64,000 nt of DNA from NCBI GenBank assembly GCA_046350295.1, contig JAXMAR010000011.1, positions 122,723-186,722 on the forward strand. Direction: 5' to 3'. The notes beneath the pieces were generated by a model. The model was not told the DNA's origin, did not search any database, and saw only the letters and a program-made list of their open reading frames with translations. Shown in pieces: positions 24,393-33,269 of the stretch; position 1 is the first letter of the stretch; every line of letters begins with the position of its first letter. Source of the DNA: JAXMAR01 sp046350295 (GTDB taxonomy: Bacteria > Planctomycetota > Planctomycetia > Gemmatales > Gemmataceae). The translations under genes and the position numbers were made by a program.

Positions 24393-26540
24393 TTATCCTT
24401 CAGCGGGCGCACGCAGCAACTCGCGGATGCGTCGTTCCCAGACGCTCGGCTTGCTGAGCAGCTCTTTGGAGAGAAGGCACGTTCCTCCCGCCTGCCGCAT
24501 CCGCTCTTCAACCTCGGGTGTGTGGTCTTGCGTGAAGAGCACGATCGGCGCCTCGTTGCGGCCCAGCTCCGTGCGGATTTTCCGGCACAGGTCGATGCCG
24601 CTCATCCCCGGCAAGTTGACGTCCAGCAGCATGAGGTCCGGCTCGTGCGTCTGCAGATGTTCCCAGGCGTCCTCAGCATTCGAAAACCAGACGACGCTAA
24701 GCCGCGATCGAGCGCTGATGCGGCGGATGATCACGGCCACGTCCTCCATGTCTTCCACCAGAAGCAGGCGCGGCGTCGATTCGTCGATCGTCTGCGGCGC
24801 CGGCCGCTCCGTAGCGCGCGGCGGCGGAACGTCTTCGCGCGGGACGACGCGGGGCAAGTTGGCGACGTTGTCCGATGAAGGCCGATGCCCGTCCAGTTCC
24901 ACCGGGGAGCGCGGAAGCGTGAAGTAGAATGTGGCGCCTGCCTCGGGCACGGATTCCACCCAGATTCGACCGCCGTGCGCCTCGACGATCTTCTTGCAGA
25001 TGGCGAGGCCGGCCCCGGTCCCCTCGAATTCCTCCCCGTGGAGACGTCGGAAGATGCCGAAGATCTGCTGGTGATAGCGCGGATCGATGCCGATGCCGTT
25101 GTCGCGCACGTACAGGACGGCGTGGCTCGGATCGACGTTCTTGCCCGCCGGCGGCGTCACGCCGTTCGCGGCGCCGATGACAACCTGCGGCGCCGGATTC
25201 TGGTTGTACTTGAGCCCGTTGGCCACGAGGTTCGCGATCAGCTGCGTGATCCGCTTCTGGTCCCCGGCGACCCTCGGCAGCGAGCCCTCGGTCAGCACCA
25301 GCGCTTGCTTGCGCTGGATCAGGTCGATGAGGTCGCGCCGCGCCACGGCGACCGCCTCGATCAAATCGAAGGTCTGCGGCGTCCCGGCGACGCGCCCCAC
25401 CTGGCCGAGCTGGAGCAAATCGTCGATCAGGTTCCCCAGGCGCCGGCTGGCGTTGATAAGGTGGTTGATGTACTCGAAGCCGTCCGGCCCGAGCTGGGCC
25501 GAATACTCCAGCGCCATGAGATTGCCGAGGGACTCGATGGTGCGCAGCGGCTCCTTGAGGTCGTGGGAGACGACGTGGGTGAAGTCCTCCAATTCGGCGT
25601 TGATTTGCAGGAGCCGAGCGTTCGTCTTCTCCAGCTCGCCGCTGCGGGCGCGCAGCTCGTTGGCGAGGCGGTTACGTTCGGTGAGGTCCACCGCGGCCGA
25701 GCGTGAGCGGACGAAGCGACCCTCTTCATCGACGATTGCGACGGAGCGGACCCAGACGTCGAGAAGGGAGCCGTCGCGCGTGCGCCATTGCGTCTCGACT
25801 TCGCGATCGCGCGTCAGCGAATGGGCGCCGCGCCGGCCCTGCGTCCATTCCGCGGCGGCCTCCGGCGCCAGCAGCGTGGCGTAAGGCGCCTTGAGCAACT
25901 CCTCGCGCTCGTAGCCGAGGCGCCGCAGGAGCGTGTCGTTGAAGGTGACGAGGCGCCCCTGCTCGTCAAGGCTGAAGAACATGACCGGGGCGTTGTGGTA
26001 GAGGTCGCGATAGCTCTCCTTGAGCCGTTCCAGGTCCTGGTTGCTCTGTTGCAGCCGCTCGTTGGCGAGCGTCAGCTCCAGCGAGCGCTTGCGGAGCTTC
26101 AACTCGGCCCGGGCCAGGCTGCTGACATCGACGAGATGAACGTCGAAGAACGCAGCCGCTCCCGACTCCCGGGCCCGCACCTCCATGCGCACGTGCCGTG
26201 GACGGACGCCACGAGCCAGCGGCAACTCGTCGGTGTCGTTGAGGCGGTCGCGGCTCGGCGGCGCGGCGCCGCCGTTCGAGGGCAGGATGCGGAAGACGAT
26301 CGGCTTGCTCACGCCTTCGCTTCGCGCCTGCTGAAACGCCCGGTCGACCTGGGCGATGTCCCCCGGATGCACGATATCGAGAAGAGAGGCGCCGCGCAGT
26401 GACTTGATCGACCGGCGCAGCAGGGCCTGCAACCCGTGCGACGCGTCCAGCCAGCGCAGGGACGCGTCGAAGCGGCCGATCAGCAAGTAGCCCGAGGCGG
26501 AGAAGGCCGAAAGCCGCTTCCCGCTCATACCTGGTCCCAT
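24393..26540 (-). CDS. Hybrid sensor histidine kinase with receiver
   Basis: A 715-aa cytoplasmic protein. Residues ~10-150 form a PAS-like domain and ~170-290 a second PAS (YHNAPVMFFSLDEQGRLVTFNDTLLRRLGYEREELL), joined by a coiled coil. HisKA then carries the phosphoacceptor in VVSHDLKEPLRTIESLG. The HATPase_c domain has the N, G1 and G2 boxes (NLVANGLKYN, VRDNGIGIDP, GTGAGLAICKKIVEAHGG). After a Pro-rich linker comes a receiver with LLDVNLPGMSG (phospho-Asp) and a conserved Lys in LLSKE. It has no membrane segment, so it senses an internal signal. No separate response regulator adjoins it. It is divergent from the DUF1549 gene. Confidence 0.92.
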   Translation of the reverse strand: MGPGMSGKRLSAFSASGYLLIGRFDASLRWLDASHGLQALLRRSIKSLRGASLLDIVHPGDIAQVDRAFQQARSEGVSKPIVFRILPSNGGAAPPSRDRLNDTDELPLARGVRPRHVRMEVRARESGAAAFFDVHLVDVSSLARAELKLRKRSLELTLANERLQQSNQDLERLKESYRDLYHNAPVMFFSLDEQGRLVTFNDTLLRRLGYEREELLKAPYATLLAPEAAAEWTQGRRGAHSLTRDREVETQWRTRDGSLLDVWVRSVAIVDEEGRFVRSRSAAVDLTERNRLANELRARSGELEKTNARLLQINAELEDFTHVVSHDLKEPLRTIESLGNLMALEYSAQLGPDGFEYINHLINASRRLGNLIDDLLQLGQVGRVAGTPQTFDLIEAVAVARRDLIDLIQRKQALVLTEGSLPRVAGDQKRITQLIANLVANGLKYNQNPAPQVVIGAANGVTPPAGKNVDPSHAVLYVRDNGIGIDPRYHQQIFGIFRRLHGEEFEGTGAGLAICKKIVEAHGGRIWVESVPEAGATFYFTLPRSPVELDGHRPSSDNVANLPRVVPREDVPPPRATERPAPQTIDESTPRLLLVEDMEDVAVIIRRISARSRLSVVWFSNAEDAWEHLQTHEPDLMLLDVNLPGMSGIDLCRKIRTELGRNEAPIVLFTQDHTPEVEERMRQAGGTCLLSKELLSKPSVWERRIRELLRAPAEG

Positions 26541-26682
26541 GAAAACGGAGCGCCCAACTGCTACTATACCTCAAATTCACCAGCGGCCAGCCCCGGTTTC
26601 CCTTGGCCTTGGCGCCTTCGCCTCGGGTAGAATGGTCTCAGTGTTCGCGCAACCCCACCCACTCGGCCCCGCGGAGGACCGC

Positions 26683-28792
26683 ATGGCCCGCCGCCTTGCT
26701 TCTCTGCTCCTCCTGGCGATTTGCGTTGCGCCCTGCGCGGCGGAGAAGACGCGCCACTGGGCGTTTCAGCCCGTGAGGAAAATCGCAGCGCCCGCGAGTG
26801 GTCCCGCGGTCAACCCCATCGATGCTTTCTTGAAAGCTCGCCGCGACGCCGGCGGAGTCGTTCCCAATCCCGAGGCGAGCCGCCGCGTGCTGCTGCGCCG
26901 CCTGCACTTCGACTTGCTCGGCCTGCCTCCGACGCCGGCAGACGTCGAGGCCTTCGAGAAGGACACCCGACCGGACGGCTATGAGCGCTGGGTCGACAAG
27001 CTGCTCGCCTCTCCCCAGTACGGTGAGCGCTGGGCGCGCCACTGGCTCGACGTGGCCCGCTGGGCCGAATCCGAGGGCTACGAGAGCAACCATCCGCGCA
27101 ACTTCGCCTGGCGCTACCGCGATTGGGTTGTCAAAGCCTTCAACGCCGACAAGCCGTTCGCCGACTTCGTCCGCGAGCAGATCGCCGGCGACGAGATCAC
27201 GCCCTACTCCGACGACAACCTCGTCGCCACGGGCTTCCTCGCCGCGGCGCGTCTGAGCAGCAACGAGGAAGACCGCTGGCGGCAGCGCAACGACGTTTAC
27301 GTCGACATCGTCAACGCCACCGCGAGCGCGTTCCTCGGCGTCACCCTCCAGTGCGCCCAGTGCCACAACCATCGCATCGACCCCTTCACCGCCCGCGACT
27401 ACTACCGTTTTTACGGCTTCTTCGTCCACGGCCAGCCCGGCAACCTTGCCCTCAAGGACCCAAAGCTGTGGGTTGAGTACGACGCCAAAAAGCCCGCCGG
27501 TTATGACGAAGCGGTGCGCCAGCGCGACTCGCTCTTCGAGAAAGGCCGCGCCTCGCGAATGGCGGAAGTCCGCAAGGGGCTGAGCGAGGCGGCGCGGATC
27601 GCCTACGACTTGCCGATGGAGAAGCGCACGCCCGAACAGGAGAAGCTGGCACGCGCGACCGACCTCCTTTTCCAGTTCACGCCCAACGCTTTCGAGAAGG
27701 CGTTGCCTCAAGACGAGCGCGAGCGCTACGACGCGCTCAAGAAGCGGATTGCCGAGATGGAAAAGGGGATGCTGGAGAGGCCGCAGACCTTCGGCTTCTA
27801 CTCCCCGGTCAGCAGCCCGCACGATATCGCCGTTTTGCCGATGAAGGGATTCTACCCGCTCTCGTATGAGCCGAAGGAGCTGAGCCGGGCCAGATCATTC
27901 CTTCTCAAGGGGGGCGATGTGCATCAACCGAGCGGCGTCGTCGGCCTCGGCTGGCCGGAGATTCTTGGTCCGACGCCGGAAGCCGCCCTCGCCAAGCAGC
28001 CACGCCTCGCCCTCGCCAAGTGGCTCTCGTCGGCCGAGAACCCGCTCACGGCCCGTGTCTACGTCAATCGCCTCTGGCACTGGCATTTCGGCCGCGGCAT
28101 CGTCGCCACGCCGAGCGACTTCGGTCTCAAGGGCGCTCCACCGACGCATCCGGAACTACTCGACTGGCTGGCCAGCGAATTGCAGCGTACCGGCAGCACG
28201 AAGCACATCCATCGTCTCATTGTCACCTCCAACGCCTACCGCGCTTCGGCCGCCCCGAACGCGAAGAACGAGGCGCTTGACCCGGACAACAAGACGTGGT
28301 GGCGCTGGCAGCCGCATCGCCTCGAAGCCGAGGCGATCCGCGATTCGATGCTGGCCGTCGCGGGCGCCTTGGACCACAAGATCGGCGGTCCGAGCGTCCC
28401 TGCCGGTGAGGAGAGCCGGCCGCTCGCTTTATCTCTTCCAGAAGCCGCGACGTGCCGCCGCAGCAGAGGCGCTGTTCGATGGTCCCGTCGCCGTTACCGA
28501 AAGCTGCCCGCGCCGCATGGTGACGACCGTGCCGCTCCAGCGCTCTATTTGCTGAATAATCCGTTCTGCGTCAAGCAGGCGAGCATTCTTGCGACGCGCA
28601 TCGAGAAGGCGGCCGGGAGGACCCCGGCGGCAGACGGAGGTCGCCTTCCGGCTGGTATTCCAGCCGCTCGCCGCACGACGACGAGCCGCAGCCTCGCCCG
28701 CCGCTTTTTTGAAGCTCAGGCGGGAACGCCCGGCCCTTGCGCGTTTTTGCCAGGCGTTGTTGAACGTCAACGAATTTGTTTACATCGATTGA
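26683..28792 (+). CDS. DUF1549/DUF1553 exported cytochrome-like protein, frameshifted near 3' end
   Basis: This is a planctomycete family of unknown function, almost always paired with DUF1501. It starts MARRLASLLLLAICVAPCAAE (signal peptide). DUF1549 follows, with LLRRLHFDLLGLPPTPADVEAF and LQCAQCHNHRIDPFTARDYYRF, a CxxCH haem-type motif. DUF1553 then has LAKWLSSAENPLTARVYVNRLWHWHFGRGIV, HPELLDWLASE and RLEAEAIRDSMLAVAGALD. After about residue 570 (near 28400) the frame slips: the normal end (EVAFRLVFQPLAARR and then ALLNVNEFVYID) is in another frame and stops at 28792. Reading straight on in the first frame would falsely fuse it to the next gene. Confidence 0.85.
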
Positions 28793-28803
28793 GCGGACTC
28801 ATC

Positions 28804-30222
28804 ATGAGCGATCAGAGTTGCCGCCGCTTCGGCCCGCCGCTCCTCACCCGCCGCGACATGCTGCGCCGCGCCGGCATGGGCTTCGGTCTGCTCGCCCTCG
28901 CCGATCTCCTGCGCGACGACGCCCTCCGCGCTGCTGAGCCGCGCCGCGACGAAGGCCTCGGCCTGCGCGCCGACGGCACGGCGAAGAGCGTCGTCTTCCT
29001 CTTCATGGGGGGCGGCCCCAGCCAGGTCGACACCTGGGACCCCAAGCCGATCCTTCAGCGTCTCAATGGTCAGGACGTCCCGGAGAGCATCGGCCGGCAT
29101 GTGCCGCGCATCGCCCGGTCGCCGCTCACCAACCTGTTCGCCTCGCCGTATCGTTTTCGGCAGCGCGGCCGCAGCGGCATCCCGGTCTCCGAGTTGTTTC
29201 CCCACCTCGGCGAATGCGTCGACGATCTGTGCATCTTGCGGAGTTGCCGCCACGAGAGCCCGATCCACGCTCCCGCCGAGTACCTCGCCACCACCGGCAC
29301 GCAAATCGGCGACCGCCCCAGCCTCGGCTCCTGGATCACCTACGGCCTGGGCAGCGAGAACCGCAACCTGCCCGCTTTCATCGTCATGAAGGCCGGCGAG
29401 ACCGGTCGACCCCCCGCCTGGTCCGCCGGCTTCCTCCCCGCGCGCTGTCAGGGGACGATGGTCGAGACGGCCGGCATCCCCAACGTCCGCTTGCCGGAAG
29501 GGACAACGCTGCGCGACCGCCAGGCGCAGCTCGATCTCATCGAAGGACTCAACGAGCGTCACCGCGCCCTGGCCCCCTCCTCGGAGCTCGAAGCCCGCAT
29601 CCGCTCCTACGAACTCGCGTTCCGCATGCAGACCTCCGCCCCGGAAGCCTTCGACCTGACGCGCGAGACGCGACCCACGCTCGACCTCTACGGCATCGGC
29701 GCCCCGGACACCACCGAGTTCGGGACCATGTGCCTCCTCGCCCGCCGCTTCGTCGAGCGCGGCGTCCGCTTCATCCAGCTTCGCCACGGCGGCTGGGACG
29801 CCCACGGTAACCTCGCCGCCAATCACACCCCCCAGTGCCTCAAGACCGACCGCCCCATCGCCGGTCTCCTCACCGACCTCAAACGCCGCGGCCTCCTCGA
29901 CCATACCCTCGTCCTCTGGGGCGGCGAGTTCGGACGCACTCCCACCGCCGAGAACCGCACGGTGAGCCCCGGCCGCAACCACCCCCCCTCCGGCTACTCG
30001 ATGTGGCTCGCCGGCGCCGGCGTCAAGGGCGGCCACGTCATCGGCGCCACCGACCCCGTCGGCTACGCGGCCATCGACCGCCCCATCCACCCCAACGACC
30101 TCCACGCCACCATCCTCCACGCCCTCGGCGTCGACCAGTACGACCTCACCTACCGCCACCACAACCGCGACGAACTCCTCACCGTCAACGGCGGCAGCGT
30201 CGTCGAGGAAGCCTTCGAATGA
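28804..30222 (+). CDS. DUF1501 exported protein (sulfatase-like fold)
   Basis: A 472-aa protein with a twin-arginine-like start: RRDMLRRAGMGFGLLALADLL, so probably exported folded. DUF1501 markers include KSVVFLFMGGGPSQVDTWDPKP, DDLCILRSCRHESPIHAPAEYLATTG, RPSLGSWITYGLG, LARRFVERGVRFIQLRHGGWDAHGN, LLDHTLVLWGGEFGRTP and GRNHPPSGYSMWLAG. It lies 11 bases after the stop of the DUF1549/DUF1553 gene, the classic planctomycete pair. Function is not established; the fold relates to alkaline phosphatase/sulfatase hydrolases. The ATG at 28804 is clear. Confidence 0.92.
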   Translation: MSDQSCRRFGPPLLTRRDMLRRAGMGFGLLALADLLRDDALRAAEPRRDEGLGLRADGTAKSVVFLFMGGGPSQVDTWDPKPILQRLNGQDVPESIGRHVPRIARSPLTNLFASPYRFRQRGRSGIPVSELFPHLGECVDDLCILRSCRHESPIHAPAEYLATTGTQIGDRPSLGSWITYGLGSENRNLPAFIVMKAGETGRPPAWSAGFLPARCQGTMVETAGIPNVRLPEGTTLRDRQAQLDLIEGLNERHRALAPSSELEARIRSYELAFRMQTSAPEAFDLTRETRPTLDLYGIGAPDTTEFGTMCLLARRFVERGVRFIQLRHGGWDAHGNLAANHTPQCLKTDRPIAGLLTDLKRRGLLDHTLVLWGGEFGRTPTAENRTVSPGRNHPPSGYSMWLAGAGVKGGHVIGATDPVGYAAIDRPIHPNDLHATILHALGVDQYDLTYRHHNRDELLTVNGGSVVEEAFE

Positions 30223-30432
30223 TATGGAGTGCGACGGCTGGACACCGCTTTGGATATGGGACTTCGAAATGTGACAAGGGGTGGCCGGGGCTGATGTACC
30301 AGGGAACAGTGAACCGCCGACCGCCAAGGCCCGGCGAAACAGGCAGCACGCCCCGATGCGACTTGACGCCACTCGCCTCGATCGTCGGCAGGCCGCGTCG
30401 CCTCTCGGCTCGCCAGCCGCTCCGGCGACGGC

Positions 30433-31770
30433 CTATTCTCTCACCGCCGGCAGCCGCGCCGCGAGTTGATCCGCCACCGCCCGCGCGCCCCCCTCGTTGA
30501 AGTGGCAATCGTCGTAGAACATGTCGGTGCTCGCCGGCAGCAGGCGGGCGAGGTCGACGCACAAGACGCCATGCGCCGCCGCCTCTGCGCGGAGCGCTTC
30601 GTTGTACAGGGCCATCGCCTGGCAGCGGCCGCGGTTGGAGAGGAAGCGGCCGTCCTTGAGGCGGCCGCCGAGCGTCAGGGCGTCCAGCTCGGGCGGCATC
30701 GGCTCGGCGTAGAGGGTGGGCTGCGTCAGGAGCACGAGCCGCTTGCCGCGCGATCGGCTCAGCTCGATCAGTTGTTGGATCTGGCGGCGGTACTCGGCGA
30801 CGAAGGGGGCGAGGTCGGGCAGGTCGTCGGTGATGGTCGCGGCCGCGCGTTCCTTTCGTTTTTGCCGCGTCCAGTCGGCATGGGCGTCCTGAAAGGCCCC
30901 GTTCCCCAGTCCCAGACAGCGGCGCTCGATGAGATGGCAGGCGTTGTCGAGGCCCTGCACGAGGAAGAGATTGCGATGAAACGGGCGTCGCCACGCCCCG
31001 GAAAGGCCGGGCCGGCGGTAGACGAAGGTCCGCTCCCAGGAGTGAGCCTTGCTCCATTCATAAGCGCCCTGAAGCTGCAGGTGCAGGTCGTTGAAGCCGA
31101 GCAGGACGATCCAGATGTCCGCCTGCTCCGCCTCGGGAGCGTGCTCGAGGTAGAGGCGATGGTCGCAAGCCATCAGGCCGCTGCGTCCGGCGTTGCCGAC
31201 CCAGACCGGCCCACTGGATGCGAGCCGGTCCCCCAGCAGCTTGGCCCAGGTCTTGTCGTCGTCGAGATAGATGCACTCCGTGGTCGAGCCGCCGACGCAG
31301 AGGATGCGCAGTCGATCCTGCTCGGAAAGCTCCGGGCCACGAATGCCCATGCTGTTGGTGGTGAAGCGGGCCTTGGGGCCGACGCCGACCAGGTCGACCG
31401 GCGTCATCTCGCGGCTCAGGTGCGGCGGCCAGACGTGCCAGGGAAAACCGGCGGGGGCGGCCAGCGTGACCGCCAGCTCGAACAGCGCCGTCGTCAGGCA
31501 CAGGACGACCAGGCAGACGCTCCAGCGCCGTCGGGCGGCCGGCGCCAGCGCCAGGAGCAGCAGGAAGCCGGCGGCCAGGCCGATCAGGAGAAAGTCAACG
31601 CCGCGCAGCGTGCCGCCCTGAAAGAACTTGAAGGCCAGACTATCCCCGATCAGCGCCAGGCAAAGAAGAGTAGCCGCCCTCACGAGGGCGACGCTCGCCG
31701 GCGCGGCTCGGCGGACCGAAACCTCCGCCCGGCGCGCCGCGCCCGGCGCCTCGATTGCGGTCGATGCCAT
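30433..31770 (-). CDS. Membrane-anchored SGNH/GDSL hydrolase
   Basis: A 445-aa protein with three hydrophobic helices (residues ~25-45, 58-78 and 84-106), then a periplasmic SGNH domain. Block I is ILCVGGSTTE, with the nucleophile Ser near 162; block II is GNAGRSG; block III is VLLGFNDL; block V is DDCHFNEGG, giving the Asp-His pair. Such enzymes deacylate or acylate sugars and envelope polymers. The ATG at 31770 is chosen because the codons upstream are Arg/Pro-rich shadow sequence. Convergent with DUF1501 across 210 bases that hold nothing I recognise. Confidence 0.8.
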   Translation of the reverse strand: MASTAIEAPGAARRAEVSVRRAAPASVALVRAATLLCLALIGDSLAFKFFQGGTLRGVDFLLIGLAAGFLLLLALAPAARRRWSVCLVVLCLTTALFELAVTLAAPAGFPWHVWPPHLSREMTPVDLVGVGPKARFTTNSMGIRGPELSEQDRLRILCVGGSTTECIYLDDDKTWAKLLGDRLASSGPVWVGNAGRSGLMACDHRLYLEHAPEAEQADIWIVLLGFNDLHLQLQGAYEWSKAHSWERTFVYRRPGLSGAWRRPFHRNLFLVQGLDNACHLIERRCLGLGNGAFQDAHADWTRQKRKERAAATITDDLPDLAPFVAEYRRQIQQLIELSRSRGKRLVLLTQPTLYAEPMPPELDALTLGGRLKDGRFLSNRGRCQAMALYNEALRAEAAAHGVLCVDLARLLPASTDMFYDDCHFNEGGARAVADQLAARLPAVRE

Positions 31771-32369
31771 GGCTTTCACCCGGAGCCGGAGACGGGGCGG
31801 CGTCCTGCTCCCCGATGCGCGTTCTCCGGCGTCTCTACCCTTTCGACGCTCGCGGCGCCCGGTCATGAGAAGAAGTCGGGCGAGAGCCTGGTGGACGCCG
31901 CGACAGGAGTGCGGGTGGTAGCGGCTGGAGAGTTTGGGCCAGCGTTTGTAATGAAAGTAGGGTGCGTGAAACGCACGCACCCTACTCGTGGCAATACTCG
32001 GGCTACGGCAGCGTTGCCCGTGTCGCTCCGGAGCCGTCGAGCGCTATCACGCGGCCGTTGCGGTCGCGCGCCACGTCGATGTAGAGCCGCGGCTGTCCGT
32101 CCGGCGCATTCACCGTGACCATCCCTCCGAAGCCGTCGATGCTGGAGCCGACGACGCCGCCTCCGCAACATCCGAAAACAAAGGAGAAAGGAGCAAGCGT
32201 CGACGCGCGCGGTTCCTTCGCCCGCAGCGCCGCTACACCGGGAAATGCGCGATCTCGACCAACGTTGGGCGGGTTAGAGACAGATGGCGGCGGTTACCAA
32301 CGTGGGGCAGGCGGCCTCGCCTGCCGGGCCACGTGAGGCGGCCTGCTCGGTCTTGATGACAGGCCATTG
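31771..32369. other. Gap: palindrome and possible short gene remnant
   Basis: No full gene seen. A minus-strand frame ending at a stop at 32003 encodes a Gly/Val-rich peptide (FGCCGGGVVGSSIDGFGG, then PRLYIDVARDRNGR), which could be the end of a decayed gene or a small protein; no start with a ribosome site is evident. A palindrome lies at 31956-31986. Near 32308-32350 there is GC-rich repeat-like sequence with GGCAGGCGGCCTCGCCTGCC. Confidence 0.35.
31956..31986. repeat. Palindromic repeat
   Basis: AGTAGGGTGCGT and its exact complement ACGCACCCTACT flank a seven-base loop (GAAACGC). The form GTAGGGTGCGTGAAACGC is a very common interspersed palindrome in bacterial genomes rich in such repeats. 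No gene overlaps it. Confidence 0.8.
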
Positions 32370-33077
32370 TCACTTCGCCATTCGCCCCAGCGCCGCTTTC
32401 GCCTCGATCGTCGGCAGCGCGTCCGCCTCCCCGCTCGCCAGCCGTTCGATCAGCGCCCGGGCCGCAGGCGTGCCGATGTGCTCGAGCACGCCAACCGCCC
32501 GCGTCGCGCGAACCCATGAGCTGGGCGTTGGCGGCGGACCCGGCGGTGGCGGCGGGACAACGACGTATTCCTCCAGCCGCTTGCCGTTGATGAGGATCGT
32601 TCCGCCCATGATCGACACCGAAACCCCCATGCCGGGCGCCACGATCGGCGGCAGCGGCGCCGCGGCCTTCCGGGGCGGCTGCGGCATGCGGTCCAGCAGC
32701 CCTTGCAAGCGCTTCGCCGCCTCCAGCGCCGGCTTTTCCGCCAGCGCCTTCTCCACATGACTCTTGATGTACTTGCCGTAGTATTCCAGTTCGGCGCCGG
32801 CCCGCTCGCGCATCACGAACTTCGGGCTCGCCAGATCCGCCAGAAGCGCCGCCACCCGCACCGGATCGTCCTTCACCGGCCGCAGCTCGTCTTTCAAGAA
32901 CGCCAACGTCTCGTCCGGCTGCGCCGCCAGCGCCAGCGCCGCCCGCACCGCACGGCTCTCCTCCGCCGCGGACAGTTCGGCCCAGTGCTTCGCGACCTTG
33001 TTGCGTGCGTCTTCGCCCGCGCCCGCCACGCCCTGATAACCACAGACCACCAGCACGGCCGCCAGCAAACATCTCAT
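32370..33077 (-). CDS. Hypothetical exported helical (HEAT-like) protein
   Basis: A 235-aa protein with the signal peptide MRCLLAAVLVVCGYQGVAGA. Two helical parts, residues ~25-125 (VAALLADLASPKFVMRERAGAELEYYGKYIKSHVEKALAEKP) and ~190-235 (WVRATRAVGVLEHIGTPAARALIERLASGEADALPTIEAKAALGRM), match the HEAT-like segment that planctomycetes often place after WD40 propellers. Between them is a Pro-rich linker. No propeller is present here, so it may be a free-standing or truncated relative. Function unknown. Confidence 0.65.
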   Translation of the reverse strand: MRCLLAAVLVVCGYQGVAGAGEDARNKVAKHWAELSAAEESRAVRAALALAAQPDETLAFLKDELRPVKDDPVRVAALLADLASPKFVMRERAGAELEYYGKYIKSHVEKALAEKPALEAAKRLQGLLDRMPQPPRKAAAPLPPIVAPGMGVSVSIMGGTILINGKRLEEYVVVPPPPPGPPPTPSSWVRATRAVGVLEHIGTPAARALIERLASGEADALPTIEAKAALGRMAK

Positions 33078-33123
33078 GGCTCGCTCCCATCAGGAGAATA
33101 GACTTGAACTCAGCTTTGCCACG

Positions 33124-33156
33124 AAAAAAGGGACTGTCAAGCGACAGTCCCCTTTT
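33124..33156 (-). terminator. Terminator of the sigma-PDZ gene
   Basis: Read on the minus strand, GGGACTGTC and GACAGTCCC form a nine-base stem with a four-base loop and are followed by a run of six T. It lies about 110 bases after the stop of the gene ending at 33270 and before the next minus-strand gene (start 33077). The other strand also has a T-run, so it may work both ways. Confidence 0.75.
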
Positions 33157-33166
33157 GTATGCCGCA

Positions 33167-33231
33167 CGGGAGGGCGAGCCTCCTGCCGAGCCGGGCCCCG
33201 GAATCGGCTCGGCCGGAGCCTCGCCCTCCCG
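33167..33231. repeat. Imperfect 26-bp palindrome
   Basis: CGGGAGGGCGAG at the left end and CTCGCCCTCCCG at the right end are exact complements. The inner 14 bases of each arm also pair except at two positions. A further CGCCCTCCCGGCG copy lies immediately right, at 33237-33248. It looks like a member of an interspersed repeat family. Confidence 0.75.
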
Positions 33232-33269
33232 GAGATCGCCCTCCCGGCGTAGCAAATCGCCCAGGCTCG

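Noticed and set aside
28780..30372. 530-codon minus-strand frame opposite DUF1501
   Set aside because: DUF1501 family motifs are certain on the plus strand; this frame is an antisense shadow.
30466..32118. 550-codon plus-strand frame opposite the SGNH hydrolase
   Set aside because: The hydrolase has all catalytic blocks on the minus strand; this frame is Arg/Glu/Ala-rich shadow sequence.
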